Assembly (NCBI GenBank): GCA_001641225.1
Contig: LSMY01000003.1
Location: forward strand, 102,719 to 166,718
Source of the DNA: Mycoplasma sp. Bg2
GTDB taxonomy: Bacteria; Bacillota_I; Bacilli_A; Mycoplasmatales; Hepatoplasmataceae
Reading direction: 5' to 3'
DNA: 64,000 nucleotides
A program made the position numbers and the translations under genes. The notes under the pieces were generated by a model. That model was not told the origin of the DNA. It worked only from the letters and a program-made list of their open reading frames with translations, and searched no databases. Positions within the stretch are counted from its first letter, which is position 1. Every line of letters starts with the position of its first letter. Below, piece after piece: positions 34,138 to 50,898 of the stretch.

Positions 34138-36231
34138 ATGTATCGTTTAAGAATTAACAAATTACCTGAATATTATGGATTATCAAATAAAGCTCAGTAT
34201 AATAATACAGATTTTATTTTGTCCAAAATTTCTACTAAACATTTAATTTTTAATTTTTTAACTTATGAAGATAAGGAAGAAATTTTACATGGGGTTTTAA
34301 AACATAACTTTGTGTTGACTGATGCAAAAGCAAAAAATAAAAATTTAAAAGTTATTGATTATATTGAACAAACTATTAGAAATACTAAATTTAAAAATGA
34401 TGTTACTGGTGATATTAAATATAGTATTAATATGTTTTCTTTTAGAAAAAACCTTTTAAATCTCTTTGCAGAACAAACACTTTTAGCTATTGAAAACAAA
34501 TTTGAAAAAGATAAACATTTTACAAAGTATATTGAACTGCTAAGAGAAAAAGAGCAATTAACAAAAGAGTTAAATGAAGGCTGCAAAAGACATAAAAAAA
34601 TTAAACAAAATTATCATACTCAATTATTACTTAGCGAAAAAGATAGTGATGATAGACGCCATGTTTATAATGTTTTACGGGATTCTCTTTACCGAACTTT
34701 GAAAATTTTAAACAAGGTTGAAAAAAAAGAACTGAAGAGAATGAAAATTGACATCAGCCCGCAAGATACAAAACAAATGATTGATGAAACTACAAAATTT
34801 ATTAAACTTATTTATAAATATCAAAATGATTTTTTTACAAATAAAACTATACAGAAATTAAATGATCTCTATGAGATGCTTGATGAAAATAATGTACGGA
34901 GAGTTTTCAATTCTTTATTGGATATTATTGAAGAATATCAATACCTTGAAAGTATTCCTGAAATTCAAAAACAAATTGATTTATTAAAAAATATTACACC
35001 AATTGGAGCAGCAATTTTTTCTAGTTCATTCAAATATCTTACTTCTTTTGTGGAAGAAGAAATTTTGAAAAATGAAAAGTATATTAAAGAAACAAAAGAA
35101 AATCTTGCTTATACTTCAAAAGAAATTTATAAAAAATTATTAAAAGAAACTTCTAAAGGAATTAACTCAATTTATGAAGCTGATTTAATGAATTTACAAT
35201 ATGAAATAACAATTGTTAATGAAATTGATAATGCATTAAATGCTTATAAACAAAAATTACTTATTATGAAAAACATTCATAATAAATCAAATATTAAAGA
35301 TTATAATAAAACAACAAATGAATTCTTTAATTGGTTTAAAAACATTATTCTTTCATTAAATTCTTGAACAGTTAGAAATGAATGGAAAAGAGCAAAATGA
35401 ATTTATTTGATTGATTCAAAAAAAGAATCTTTTGATAATAAAATTCTTAAACAAAAAATAAAAGATTTAAGTGAAAAACTAGCTAGTGAAGAAAATAAAA
35501 AATGAAAAGAAAAATATCAAATTCTTTTTGATAAACAATTTTTAGAAAGAAAACATGAATTTTTTAATATCTTAAAAAGAGACAAAAAATCGGCCATAAT
35601 ATCTCATGTAAATGAATATCAATTAGGAATACTTAAACCAAAATATCATTATGTAACGGCAAAACAAAAAACTGATTTTATTTCTAATGTTTTGTCGAAT
35701 ATAGAAAAGTTCTTTGATCGAAAAGAACTTGATATTCAACTAAAAAATCTTTCACCTGAACGTTTATTATTTATTAATATTTTTATTAATGGCATCATAA
35801 AAAGAAAACAAATAATTGATTTAGATGAAGCAAATATTCCCTTGCATGCTTTTAAATCAATTGCAAATTCTGTAAGTAATTTAGAAAAAACAATTTCTGC
35901 AAGAATAATTTTAATGTCTTCTCTTTATATTCCAACAAATGATAATCATTCATTATTGATTTCTTCTCAAAATAATATTCCTGTAGAAATAGCAACTGCA
36001 AAAAGTTTTTTTAAAAAACCTGTTCATGCTTATACTAAATTACAATTTGAATCTTTACTTGAAATAGGAGATAATGGAATTAATTCTAATATTATTTTTA
36101 GAGATCAAATTTATATTTTACCAAAATATAATTTTGTTAAATATGTAGAAATTTATAAAAGACATTTTGTCCTTATTAAAGAAAAAAACCTTGAAAAATT
36201 GAAAAGAAAATGAACCTATGAAATTAAATAA
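34138..36231 (+). CDS. Long OppF-derived ORF with large coiled-coil insertion and no Walker A
   Basis: This 697-residue ORF is mostly Lys/Glu-rich and helical (about residues 120-480). Mycoplasma OppF proteins are known to carry such a long insertion. Near the end, after LSPERLLFINIFINGIIKR (where LSGGQ would sit), the text IPVEIATAKSFFKKPVHAYTKL mirrors the GxxVExGxxxxxFxxPxHPYT pattern that closes OppD/OppF ATPases. No Walker A, signature or Walker B motif is visible. It starts directly after the OppD-like stop and overlaps cysS by 14 bases. At least four UGA Trp codons are in frame with no TAA/TAG over 2 kb, which argues that the protein is still selected. Confidence 0.6.
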
Positions 36232-37468
36232 CTTTTTTACAAAAAAACTAGATACACTTCCTATAAACACAAAAATTTATTTATGTGGACCGACAACTTA
36301 TAACCATGCTCATATTGGAAATTTACGTCCAATTGTTATTTTTGATATTTTACATCGTGTTTTACTTTTAGAAGGGAAACCTCTTTTTGTACATAATATT
36401 ACTGATATTGATGACAAGATTATTACAAAAGCAAAAGAAGAACATCAAACAGAAAAACAAATTTCTGATTTTTATACAAAAGCTTATCTTAAACTTCTTG
36501 AGCAAATGAATATTATCATGCCAGATTTTTTACCAAAAGTAACTAATAATGTTGAGGGGATTATTGATTTTGTCCAAAAATTAATTGCTGTTGATGTTGC
36601 TTATGTTGTTGATGGTAATGTTTATTTTGCAATTGATAAATGAGAAAATTATGGAAAAATTGCAAATATTGATTTAAAAGAATTATCACAGAATGAAGAT
36701 AGCATAAATAAAAAGAACCCCTTTGATTTTGCATTATGAAAAAATACTACTGAAGGATTAAAATTTCCTTCACCATGAGGTGAAGGAAGACCTGGTTGAC
36801 ATACTGAGTGTTCATATTTTGTAAGTAAATTTTTTAATAATGAAACAATTGATCTTCATGGAGGAGGAATTGATTTGCGTTTTCCTCACCATGTAAATGA
36901 AGCTGCTCAATTTGAAGCAATTAATCATAAAAAACTTGCAAACACTTGAATGTATGTTGGCCATGTTAATATGGGAAATGATAAAATGTCTAAGTCAGAA
37001 GGAAATACAATTTTAGCAAAAGATTTTATCAAACAATATAACTCAAATTTATTACGTTTAATTCTTATTTCAACTCATTATGCAAAACCAATTCAAATTA
37101 CTAATAATTTAATTTCTACTTCCCAAAATAAACTTGCCAAAATAGAAATGGCCTTTATTAAAGGATTCAGAAATTTATCAACTTTTAATTTTAAGCAAGA
37201 AGATATTAGTGATCTTATTGCTCCACTAGTAAATGATTTAGATATTCCAAATACATTTACATTGATTGAACAAGTAATTAAGAATATTAATAACGCAAAT
37301 GATAATCTTAAATTGGAGCAAGAATTGAATAGACTTCATCAAGTTTTAAATTTTCTAGGTTTTGAGGTAACACTTAATCATTTAGAAATTAATAAATTTA
37401 TGAAGGCTTTAAAAGAAAAAGATTTTATTACAGTTGATGAATTGAAAACAAAGTTGGTGATTATTTAA
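36218..37468 (+). CDS. cysS: Cysteinyl-tRNA synthetase
   Basis: This 416-residue class I synthetase charges tRNA-Cys. It has the HIGH-type motif HIGNLRP within [13 protein letters not shown] near residue 25, zinc-ligand regions (Cys in LCGPTT and TECSYF, His in [11 protein letters not shown]) and the KMSKSEGN motif near residue 248. Several UGA Trp codons occur in conserved positions, such as SPWGEGRPGWHTECS. The start overlaps the preceding gene by 14 bases. It opens the classic Firmicutes run cysS-rlmB-sigH-rpmG-secE-nusG. Confidence 0.97.
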
Positions 37469-38172
37469 TGTATATTTATGGTAAAAATCCAGTAAAAGAT
37501 TTAGTAGATCAAAAACCTGAATTAATTAAAGAAATTTATATTGACCGAAAAAAGCACCAGTCTTTTTATGATCAACTTGTTAGAGAAAATTACCCGGTAA
37601 AATTGTTGAAAGAAATAAATTATCAAAAAATTTTTCAAAATACAAATATCCAAGGAATTGTTGCAAAAATTGATGAACCTCAGTTTCTTCAATTTGAACA
37701 ATTTATTACTGACTCTAAATCTTTAACAGAAGATACAATTTTAATTTTAGATCAAATTAATGATCCACAAAATTTAGGATCTATTTTTAGAAATGCAGTT
37801 GCTTTTGGAATTAAAACAATAATCTTAACAGAACATAATTCTGCTTCAATTACTGCAACAACAATTAAAGCATCAGCAGGAACCTGATTTAAACTTAATT
37901 TTATTTCTATATCTTCAATTGGTTCAACAGTTCAAAAATTAAAGAAAAATGAATATTGAATAATATCAACTTCTTTAGATGGCCAAGAAGAATTAGAAAA
38001 AATTAAGGAATTTAAAAAGAAAGCAATTATTTTAGGAAATGAAGGGAAAGGTGTGCGTAAATCACTTCAAGAAAAATCAGACCTTAATCTTAGAATTAAA
38101 ATGACTTCAAATTTAGATTCATTAAATGTTTCTGCAGCTGCCGCAATTATTTTGTATACAAACTATAAATAA
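37468..38172 (+). CDS. rlmB: SpoU-family 23S rRNA 2'-O-ribose methyltransferase (RlmB-like)
   Basis: This 234-residue enzyme has an N-terminal substrate-binding domain (YIYGKNPVKDLV...) and a SPOUT methyltransferase domain with the three motifs: LDQINDPQNLGSIFRNA near residue 92, ILGNEGKGV near 190 and LDSLNVSAAAAIILY near 215. The known family target is Gm2251 of 23S rRNA. Start overlaps the cysS stop by one base. Position between cysS and the sigma-like gene matches Bacillus yacO (rlmB). Confidence 0.92.
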
Positions 38173-38179
38173 TTAATTT

Positions 38180-38767
38180 ATGGAATCTAGGAAAATAAAG
38201 TGAACACAGTACACGCTGCTTAAAAAATTACAACTGAATATTGAAACTCAACAAACATTTAATTATTTTAAAGAAATATATAAACCACTATTAATCAAAC
38301 ATTCTACATTTATTATTACAATGTATTCATCAATTCCATTTACGGAAGTTGAAATTGTAAATATAGTTGAAGAATGTTTTTATTTTACCTTGATAAACTA
38401 TAACCCCAAATATAAAAAATCTCTTCCAGCTTATATTAAAAAATATTTGGGATATAGTTTACAAGCAGAATTAAGAAAATATACTACTAAAAAACATCAA
38501 GTAATGAATTTTGCAGATTACAATCTTGAAGAGCACCAGAAATTCTTCAATACTGCAGAATATTTTCGACTTGATGCCGCTGAATTTGAAAAAATGATTT
38601 TAAGTAATCTTTCTTCTAGTGATAAGGAAATTTTCACTTTACTTTTAGATTCGAAATCAATTAAAGAAATTTCTAATTTAAAAAATATGTCCTTGCAAAA
38701 TTTATATTTGCGCAGAAAAAATATTGGCGGAACAGCATTACGAATTTATAACACTAATTTTAAATAG
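38180..38767 (+). CDS. Sigma-70-family-like protein in the sigH position
   Basis: This 195-residue protein starts at the ATG at 38180 through a UGA Trp (KIKWTQYTLL). It has the size of a small alternative sigma factor. The C-terminal part resembles sigma region 4 (LSSSDKEIFTLLLDSKSIKEISNLKNMSLQNLYLRRKNI), a helix-turn-helix; the N-terminal half would be region 2 but is diverged. Its place between rlmB and rpmG-secE-nusG is exactly that of sigH in Bacillus. Alternative sigma-like factors are rare in Mollicutes. Spacing to rlmB is seven bases; no clear ribosome binding site. Confidence 0.65.
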
Positions 38768-38802
38768 TCTTTTTCTTATATAATTTATAGAAGGAAAAGA
38801 TA

Positions 38803-38952
38803 ATGGCAAGAGAAAAAATAATTTTAATTTGTGATGAATGTTTGTCAAGAAATTATCAAGTTTATAAATCAACAGGCAAAACAACTAAACTAGAGGTTAA
38901 AAAATATTGTCCTCATTGTAATAAACATACTTTGCATAAGGAAACTCGGTAA
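38803..38952 (+). CDS. rpmG: 50S ribosomal protein L33 (zinc-binding type)
   Basis: This 49-residue L33 has CDEC near residue 10 and CPHC near residue 36 forming a zinc site, and ends with [19 protein letters not shown] precedes the ATG. It overlaps secE by one base, as in the usual rpmG-secE-nusG cluster. Confidence 0.93.
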   Translation: MAREKIILICDECLSRNYQVYKSTGKTTKLEVKKYCPHCNKHTLHKETR

Positions 38953-39116
38953 TGAAAGTTTTTAGTTCAGTCGCAAAAGAAACAAGAAGAATTAGATGAT
39001 CAACAACAAAAAAAACCTTTAAGGTTTTTGTTTCAACTATAATAATAATTGTTATAGTGGTTTTAATTTTATTTGCTTTTTCAACAGCACTGCAAGCCAT
39101 TATAGATTTATTATAA
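38952..39116 (+). CDS. secE: Preprotein translocase subunit SecE
   Basis: This 54-residue single-span subunit clamps SecY. An amphipathic, basic N-terminus (ETRRIRWSTTKKTFKVF, with a UGA Trp at the conserved W) leads into one membrane span (IIIIVIVVLILFAF). The start overlaps the rpmG stop. Position before nusG is diagnostic. Confidence 0.92.
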
Positions 39117-39133
39117 ATTAAGAGGAGATTAAC

Positions 39134-39727
39134 ATGTCAACAGAGGAAAATATAAAAGAAATAAAAGGAAAGGACAAATGATATATTGTCCAAGTAATTC
39201 CTAACCATGAATTAAAAGTAAAAGATGCACTTGAAAATCGGGATTTCAATGAAACTGATGCCGGAATTAAAGAAGTTCTTTTACCAATGACCTATCACAC
39301 TACAAAAATTGGAAACGTAAAAAGAAAACCAATGTTTCCAGGATATCTATATGTAAAAGTTTACATGACTGATGATTCCTGATATGTTATTAGAAATACT
39401 CAATATGTAACCGGAATTGTTGGGTCTTCAGGGCAAAGAACAAAACCAACTCCAGTTCCAGAAGAACAAATTACTAAAATTATTGAAACAGTCCAAGAAG
39501 AAGAAGCAAAAAGAGAAAATATTCAACTTGCCCATCCAGAATCAGTAATTACAGTAGTTAATTTTGAACAAGGTGATATTGCAATTATTAAAACTGGTGA
39601 TTTCAACCAAAAAGAAGGAAGAGTTCTTGATATTAATTTAATTAAACAAACAGTTAAATTAGAGGTTGAATTCTTTGGAAGAATGACTGAAGTAGAAGTA
39701 AATATCGCTGATGTTGTTAAAAAATAA
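39134..39727 (+). CDS. nusG: Transcription termination/antitermination factor NusG
   Basis: This 197-residue protein has an NGN domain (KWYIVQVIPNHELKVKDAL near the start, GYLYVKVYMTDDSWYVIRNT in the middle) and a C-terminal KOW domain (FEQGDIAIIKTGDFNQKEGRVLDI). It binds RNA polymerase and links it to the ribosome. Two UGA Trp codons hide the gene from standard-code ORF calls. AGAGGAGA precedes the ATG, and a terminator-like hairpin follows. Confidence 0.95.
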
Positions 39728-39740
39728 AATATTATAAATA

Positions 39741-39765
39741 AAAAGAGGATTTAGCTCTCTTTTTT
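39741..39765 (+). terminator. Hairpin with T run after nusG
   Basis: AAAAGAG and CTCTTTT flank a loop of about nine bases, followed by further T. Confidence 0.6.
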
Positions 39766-39782
39766 GTTAAAATTAAAAAGAT

Positions 39783-39897
39783 ATAACTAAAGATAGTAGC
39801 AGTTATAACAAATAACTTAATAAGCTACTGAAGTTAGACAAAATAGATTATTCTATTATTTGGACATAACTAATGTTTTATTGGTTATGTCTTTGTT
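39783..39897 (+). promoter_or_regulatory. Structured leader upstream of rplK with terminator-like hairpin
   Basis: TAACT (39784-39788) and AGTAGC (39795-39800) can pair with AGTTA (39832-39836) and GCTACT (39824-39829) in a nested hairpin. A second stem follows: GACATAACTAAT (39863-39874) with ATTGGTTATGTC (39880-39891) and a TTTGTTT tail, the form of an intrinsic terminator or attenuator. The leader precedes the L11-L1 genes, where L1-mediated feedback is known in other bacteria. Mechanism not shown. Confidence 0.5.
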
Positions 39898-39939
39898 TAA
39901 TTTTAATATTAGATCATAAAAATGAAAGGAAAACTGTAA

Positions 39940-40425
39940 ATGGCAAAAAAAGTAACTAGAATCGCAAAATTACAATTCGAAGCAGGAAAAGCAAAACCAG
40001 GTCCAGAACTTGCTGGTCTTGGAATTGACATGGCCGGGTTCACAAAAGACTTTAATGATGCAACTAGAGATAGAATGGGCGATATTGTTCCCGTTGTAAT
40101 TACTGCATATAGTGATAGAACTTATGCTTTTGTACTTAAAACTACTCCTGCTGCTGTGCTTTTAATAAAAGCAGCCGGGATTAAAAAAGGAGCAGGTAAT
40201 TCTTTAACAACTGTTGCTGGTGAAGTAACTCTTGCCCAACTTGAAGAAATTGCAAAATATAAATTAGAAGATTTAAATACTCATAATTTAGAGTCAGCAA
40301 TTAAGATGTTAAAAGGAACTGCTAGAAATATGGGAATTCATATTAAAGACGAAGCAGATGATAAAGAAGCAGCACAAAGCAATGAAGCAGCTTCAGATAA
40401 TCAAGAGGAGATAAATAATGGCTAA
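39940..40425 (+). CDS. rplK: 50S ribosomal protein L11
   Basis: This 161-residue L11 has the N-terminal IAKLQFEAGKAKPGPELAGLGIDM and the rRNA-binding C-terminal domain with LEDLNTHNLESAIKMLKGTARNMGI. About 20 acidic residues (DEADDKEAAQSNEAASDNQEE) extend beyond the usual 141-residue end. GAAAGGAAAA precedes the ATG. It overlaps rplA by eight bases. Confidence 0.97.
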   Translation: MAKKVTRIAKLQFEAGKAKPGPELAGLGIDMAGFTKDFNDATRDRMGDIVPVVITAYSDRTYAFVLKTTPAAVLLIKAAGIKKGAGNSLTTVAGEVTLAQLEEIAKYKLEDLNTHNLESAIKMLKGTARNMGIHIKDEADDKEAAQSNEAASDNQEEINNG

Positions 40426-41110
40426 AATTTCAAAAAATTTAACAGCTGCTTATGCTTCTTTTGATAAAACTAAAGCTTATAGCATTGAAGACGCAGTTGC
40501 TTTAATTAAAAAAATATCTACTGAAAAATTTGATCCAACAGTTGAAGCTTCATTTAATCTTAACTTAGATACAACTCAAGCAGAACAACAATTAAGAGGA
40601 TCAATTGTTTTACCTAATGGAACTGGAAGAAGCGCAAAAGTTCTTGTAATTGGTGAACAAGCTGACCAAGATGTTGCTAAAGCAGCAGGTGCTGACCATG
40701 TGGGAAGTATGGACATTATGGAAAAAGTTGCAAAAGACAATTGATTTGATTTTGAATTTATTGTAACAACACCAGCAATGATGCCAAAACTTGCTAAATA
40801 TGGAAGACTACTTGGTCCAAAAGGTTTAATGCCAAACCCAAAATTGGGGACAGTTACTACTGACATTGCATCTGCAGTGGAAAACATTAAAAAAGGACAA
40901 TTAGAATACCGTACTGATAAAGAGGGAGTTATTTCTTTATCAATCGGAAAAAAATCATTTACAGATAAAGCACTAATTGAAAACTTTACAAAAATTAATG
41001 ATTTAATTAAATCATTAAGACCTCGCACTCTAAAAGGAACTTATATTAATAATGTTTCTATTTCAACAACAATGGGTCCTGGGGTTAAAGTAAGTGGGCA
41101 GGTGAAATAA
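40418..41110 (+). CDS. rplA: 50S ribosomal protein L1
   Basis: This 230-residue L1 has the signature region ATPAMMPKLAKYGRLLGPKGLMPNPKLGTV and a C-terminal KGTYINNVSISTTMGPGVKV. One UGA Trp lies near residue 109. AGAGGAGA within the rplK end serves as ribosome binding site. L1 forms the mobile stalk and represses its own mRNA in other bacteria. Confidence 0.97.
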
Positions 41111-41111
41111 A

Positions 41112-41747
41112 ATGGCAATTACAAAAGCACAAAAAGAAATAAATTTAACAGAATTAAGATCATTAATTTCAACTTCAAAAACAATTGTTGTTTGAGAATA
41201 TCTAGGCCTTAATGCAAATGAACAATCAGATTTAAGAATTAAACTTAAAGATGCTAATGGATTAAACAAAGTATTTAAAAATAGACTTGCTAAAATTGCT
41301 TTTAAAGAAGCAAACAAAGAAGAAATAAACGAAGTACTTACTGGATCATCATCATTCTTATTTATTGGTGATGATGAATCAACCGCTTTAAAAGAATTAC
41401 ATAAAATTATTATTAAACATGATAATCTTAATTTTAAAGGTGGATATGTAGATGGAAAATTTTATGATGGAGCAAAAATTTTAGAACTTGCTGGATTACC
41501 ATCAAAAAATGATCTAGTTTCTATGCTATTATCAGTCTTGCAAGGAACAATAAGAAATTTAGCTTATTCACTTTCGCAAGTTGCTGCTAATAAACAGGAA
41601 GAACCAGCTGCAAAGGAAAACATCGAGATCGCAGAAGATGTAAAAGAAGCAGGTAAAGAAGGAACTGTTGAAGTAGAAGTTAAAGAAACACCAACAGAAA
41701 TTAAAAAAGAAGCTGAAGTTGAAAAAACATCAGCAAAAGAAGAATAG
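41112..41747 (+). CDS. rplJ: 50S ribosomal protein L10
   Basis: This 211-residue protein is the base of the L7/L12 stalk. The conserved core runs to about residue 155 (TIVVWEYLGLNANEQSDLR with a UGA Trp, GGYVDGKFYD, LAGLPSKNDLVSMLLSVLQG). A further ~50 residues are a Glu/Lys-rich low-complexity tail. It starts one base after the rplA stop, so the separate L10 leader seen in many bacteria is missing here. Confidence 0.95.
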
Positions 41748-41771
41748 AAAGAAATAAAGGAGAGTTAGAAA

Positions 41772-42125
41772 ATGGCATTTGATGTAAATGAATTTATCAA
41801 ACAAATTAAAGAAATGAAAGTTGTTGAACTAAACGAATTAGTAAAAGCAATTGAAGAAGAATTTGGAGTTACAGCTGCTGCACCAATGGCTGCTGCTGTC
41901 GCAGAAGACCAAGGACCAACAGAATTAAACGTTGAACTTATTGGACCTGGAGCAAATAAAATTCCAGTTATTAAATTAGTTCGTGAAATTCTTGGACTTG
42001 GATTAATGGATGCAAAAAAATTCGCTGAAAACGGTGGACTTTTAAAAGAAGGAGCTTCACCAGAAGAAGCAGAAGCTTTAGTTGCTAAATTTAAAGATAT
42101 TGGAGCAGACATAGTTGCTAAATAA
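41772..42125 (+). CDS. rplL: 50S ribosomal protein L7/L12
   Basis: This 117-residue stalk protein has the N-terminal dimerisation domain (ELVKAIEEEFGVTAAAP), Ala-rich hinge, and C-terminal factor-binding domain (KIPVIKLVREILGLGLMDAKKFAENGG...EEAEALVAKFKDIGADI). AAAGGAGAG precedes the ATG. It is followed by a hairpin terminator or attenuator before rpoB. Confidence 0.97.
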   Translation: MAFDVNEFIKQIKEMKVVELNELVKAIEEEFGVTAAAPMAAAVAEDQGPTELNVELIGPGANKIPVIKLVREILGLGLMDAKKFAENGGLLKEGASPEEAEALVAKFKDIGADIVAK

Positions 42126-42136
42126 CCAGCATATTT

Positions 42137-42165
42137 AGAGGATATATAAAATATCCCTCTTTTTG
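42137..42165 (+). terminator. Hairpin with T run between rplL and rpoB
   Basis: AGAGGATAT / ATATCCCTCT (one bulged base) with a TAAA-type loop, then TTTTT. It probably attenuates read-through into rpoB. Confidence 0.75.
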
Positions 42166-42223
42166 CTATTTATTCTTTATTTTAAGGAATAGAGGTATTA
42201 TTAAAATTTTAAGTGGAGGTAAA

Positions 42224-45769
<3,546 letters not shown>

Positions 45770-45786
45770 GAGGCGCAAGAAAAATT

Positions 45787-49701
<3,915 letters not shown>

Positions 49702-49713
49702 TTAATTAATCAT

Positions 49714-49743
49714 AAAGTGAACCATTGAGGTTCACTTTTTTCT
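49714..49743 (+). terminator. Intrinsic terminator after rpoC
   Basis: A perfect stem AAAGTGAACC / GGTTCACTTT with an ATTGA loop and T tail. The next gene's -10 box follows three bases later. Confidence 0.92.
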
Positions 49744-49745
49744 TA

Positions 49746-49751
49746 TATAAT
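49746..49751 (+). promoter_or_regulatory. Leaderless-type -10 box of the PH-like hypothetical gene
   Basis: TATAAT lies six bases before the ATG at 49758. Confidence 0.65.
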
Positions 49752-49757
49752 TTAGAT

Positions 49758-50486
49758 ATGAATAAATTAAGTTTTGGATATGTAAGTTCCTTTATCAACA
49801 TTCATAAATATTTAAATATTAATAATGTTGAAAAATTAAATAAAAAACAAATTGATCATATTGGAAAATTCTGTGATGCAAAATTTTATCAAGAATATAA
49901 AACTGGTCTTTTTTGAAAATGACATCAAAAAACTTCTAATTATACAGAATCATATATTCGAAAATTTATGCGTTTAAAAGAAAAATTGGGTGTTGAATTT
50001 GATGTAACAGATTATGATTTCTTAAATGAACTTTGGCAAAAACAGTTTACATCATTTCGGTCTTTTAAAACTATTGAAATTCCTTTTGAAACAAAAGAAT
50101 TAGGGTTAAGACCATTTGCCTATTTTGATTACAAAAATGTCCGTGTTTATGAAATGGATGATAAGGACATGTGGTTAAAAAAACAATATCAAGGAGAATT
50201 ATTTATTTCTGCAAAACACTTGATATTTTATAACCGGGAAGAGCAAAAACTTATTCAAATAGTAAAATTGGAAGATATAGTTAAAATAAATTATCATAAT
50301 TATTCCTTAGAGGTTGTAGTTAAGGAAGGCAAACCATTACATCTTCGTTATTATTCCAATGGAATTATTTATATTTCATTATTACGTTTTTGAAGAAAAT
50401 CAGATATTATTTTTACAAAAGAAGAAGGAGCTAATTTAGAATTAGCAACTGATCAAATTCTTGAACTACTTTTTAGAATTAATTAA
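49758..50486 (+). CDS. Hypothetical protein with a possible PH-like C-terminal domain
   Basis: This 242-residue protein is not recognised. No membrane span is seen. The N-terminal half is polar and helical with many Lys, Phe and Tyr. From about residue 135 a beta-rich stretch (GELFISAKHLIFYNREEQK, then IVKLEDIVKINYHNYSLEVVV and a strand-turn-strand) resembles bacterial PH/GRAM-like domains, in which an I-S-x-x-x-L-x-F pattern opens the fold. The ATG at 49758 is chosen over an upstream ATG inside the terminator because it follows a leaderless-type promoter. Three UGA Trp codons are in frame. It is a single-gene unit convergent with hinT. Confidence 0.65.
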
Positions 50487-50501
50487 TAAAGATCTTTAAA
50501 A

Positions 50502-50530
50502 AAAGGAGAATTTTTATTCTCCTTTAATTT
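50502..50530. terminator. Bidirectional terminator between the PH-like gene and hinT
   Basis: A perfect 10-bp stem AAAGGAGAAT / ATTCTCCTTT with a TTTT loop; T-rich on the plus side and a seven-base T run on the minus side. Its right arm is the last codons and stop of hinT. Confidence 0.85.
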
Positions 50531-50891
50531 TTGCTAAGATTTTTTCATTATTTAAAGCGACGGGCTGTTCTCCATCATAATAAGGAATAATGTGTAAATG
50601 AGTTTGCAACACTTTTTGACCAGCTGAATCTCCATTATTAATTATTATTTTTATTCCACTTGCTTTTAGGTTTTTCTTAATTTGTTTTGCGTATTTAACC
50701 CCAAGGACAATTAACTCTTTTTGTAAGTTTTCATCTTCTAGTAAAATATTTTCCTTTTTGGTTTTTGGAATTACTAAGGTATGTCCTTGTTGACGTGGAA
50801 AAGCATCAAGAATAATAATAAATTTTTCATCTTCATATACTTTTAAAGCAGGAATATCTCCCTTGATAATTTTTTCAAATATAGTTTCCAT
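50514..50891 (-). CDS. hinT: HIT-family nucleotide hydrolase/transferase (HinT-like)
   Basis: This 125-residue histidine-triad protein has the N-terminal IFEKIIKGDIPALKVYED with FIIILDAFPRQQGHTLVIPK (purine-binding region) and the catalytic HIT motif in LQTHLHIIPYY. The family motif is HxHxH-type; here the first His is Gln, leaving the two that include the nucleophile region. HinT proteins cleave adenosine phosphoramidates. It is the last gene of a minus-strand unit after two large surface-type proteins, the arrangement described for the P60/P80-HinT (hit) locus of Mycoplasma hominis. Confidence 0.9.
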   Translation of the reverse strand: METIFEKIIKGDIPALKVYEDEKFIIILDAFPRQQGHTLVIPKTKKENILLEDENLQKELIVLGVKYAKQIKKNLKASGIKIIINNGDSAGQKVLQTHLHIIPYYDGEQPVALNNEKILAKIKGE

Positions 50892-50898
50892 GGTTTAA

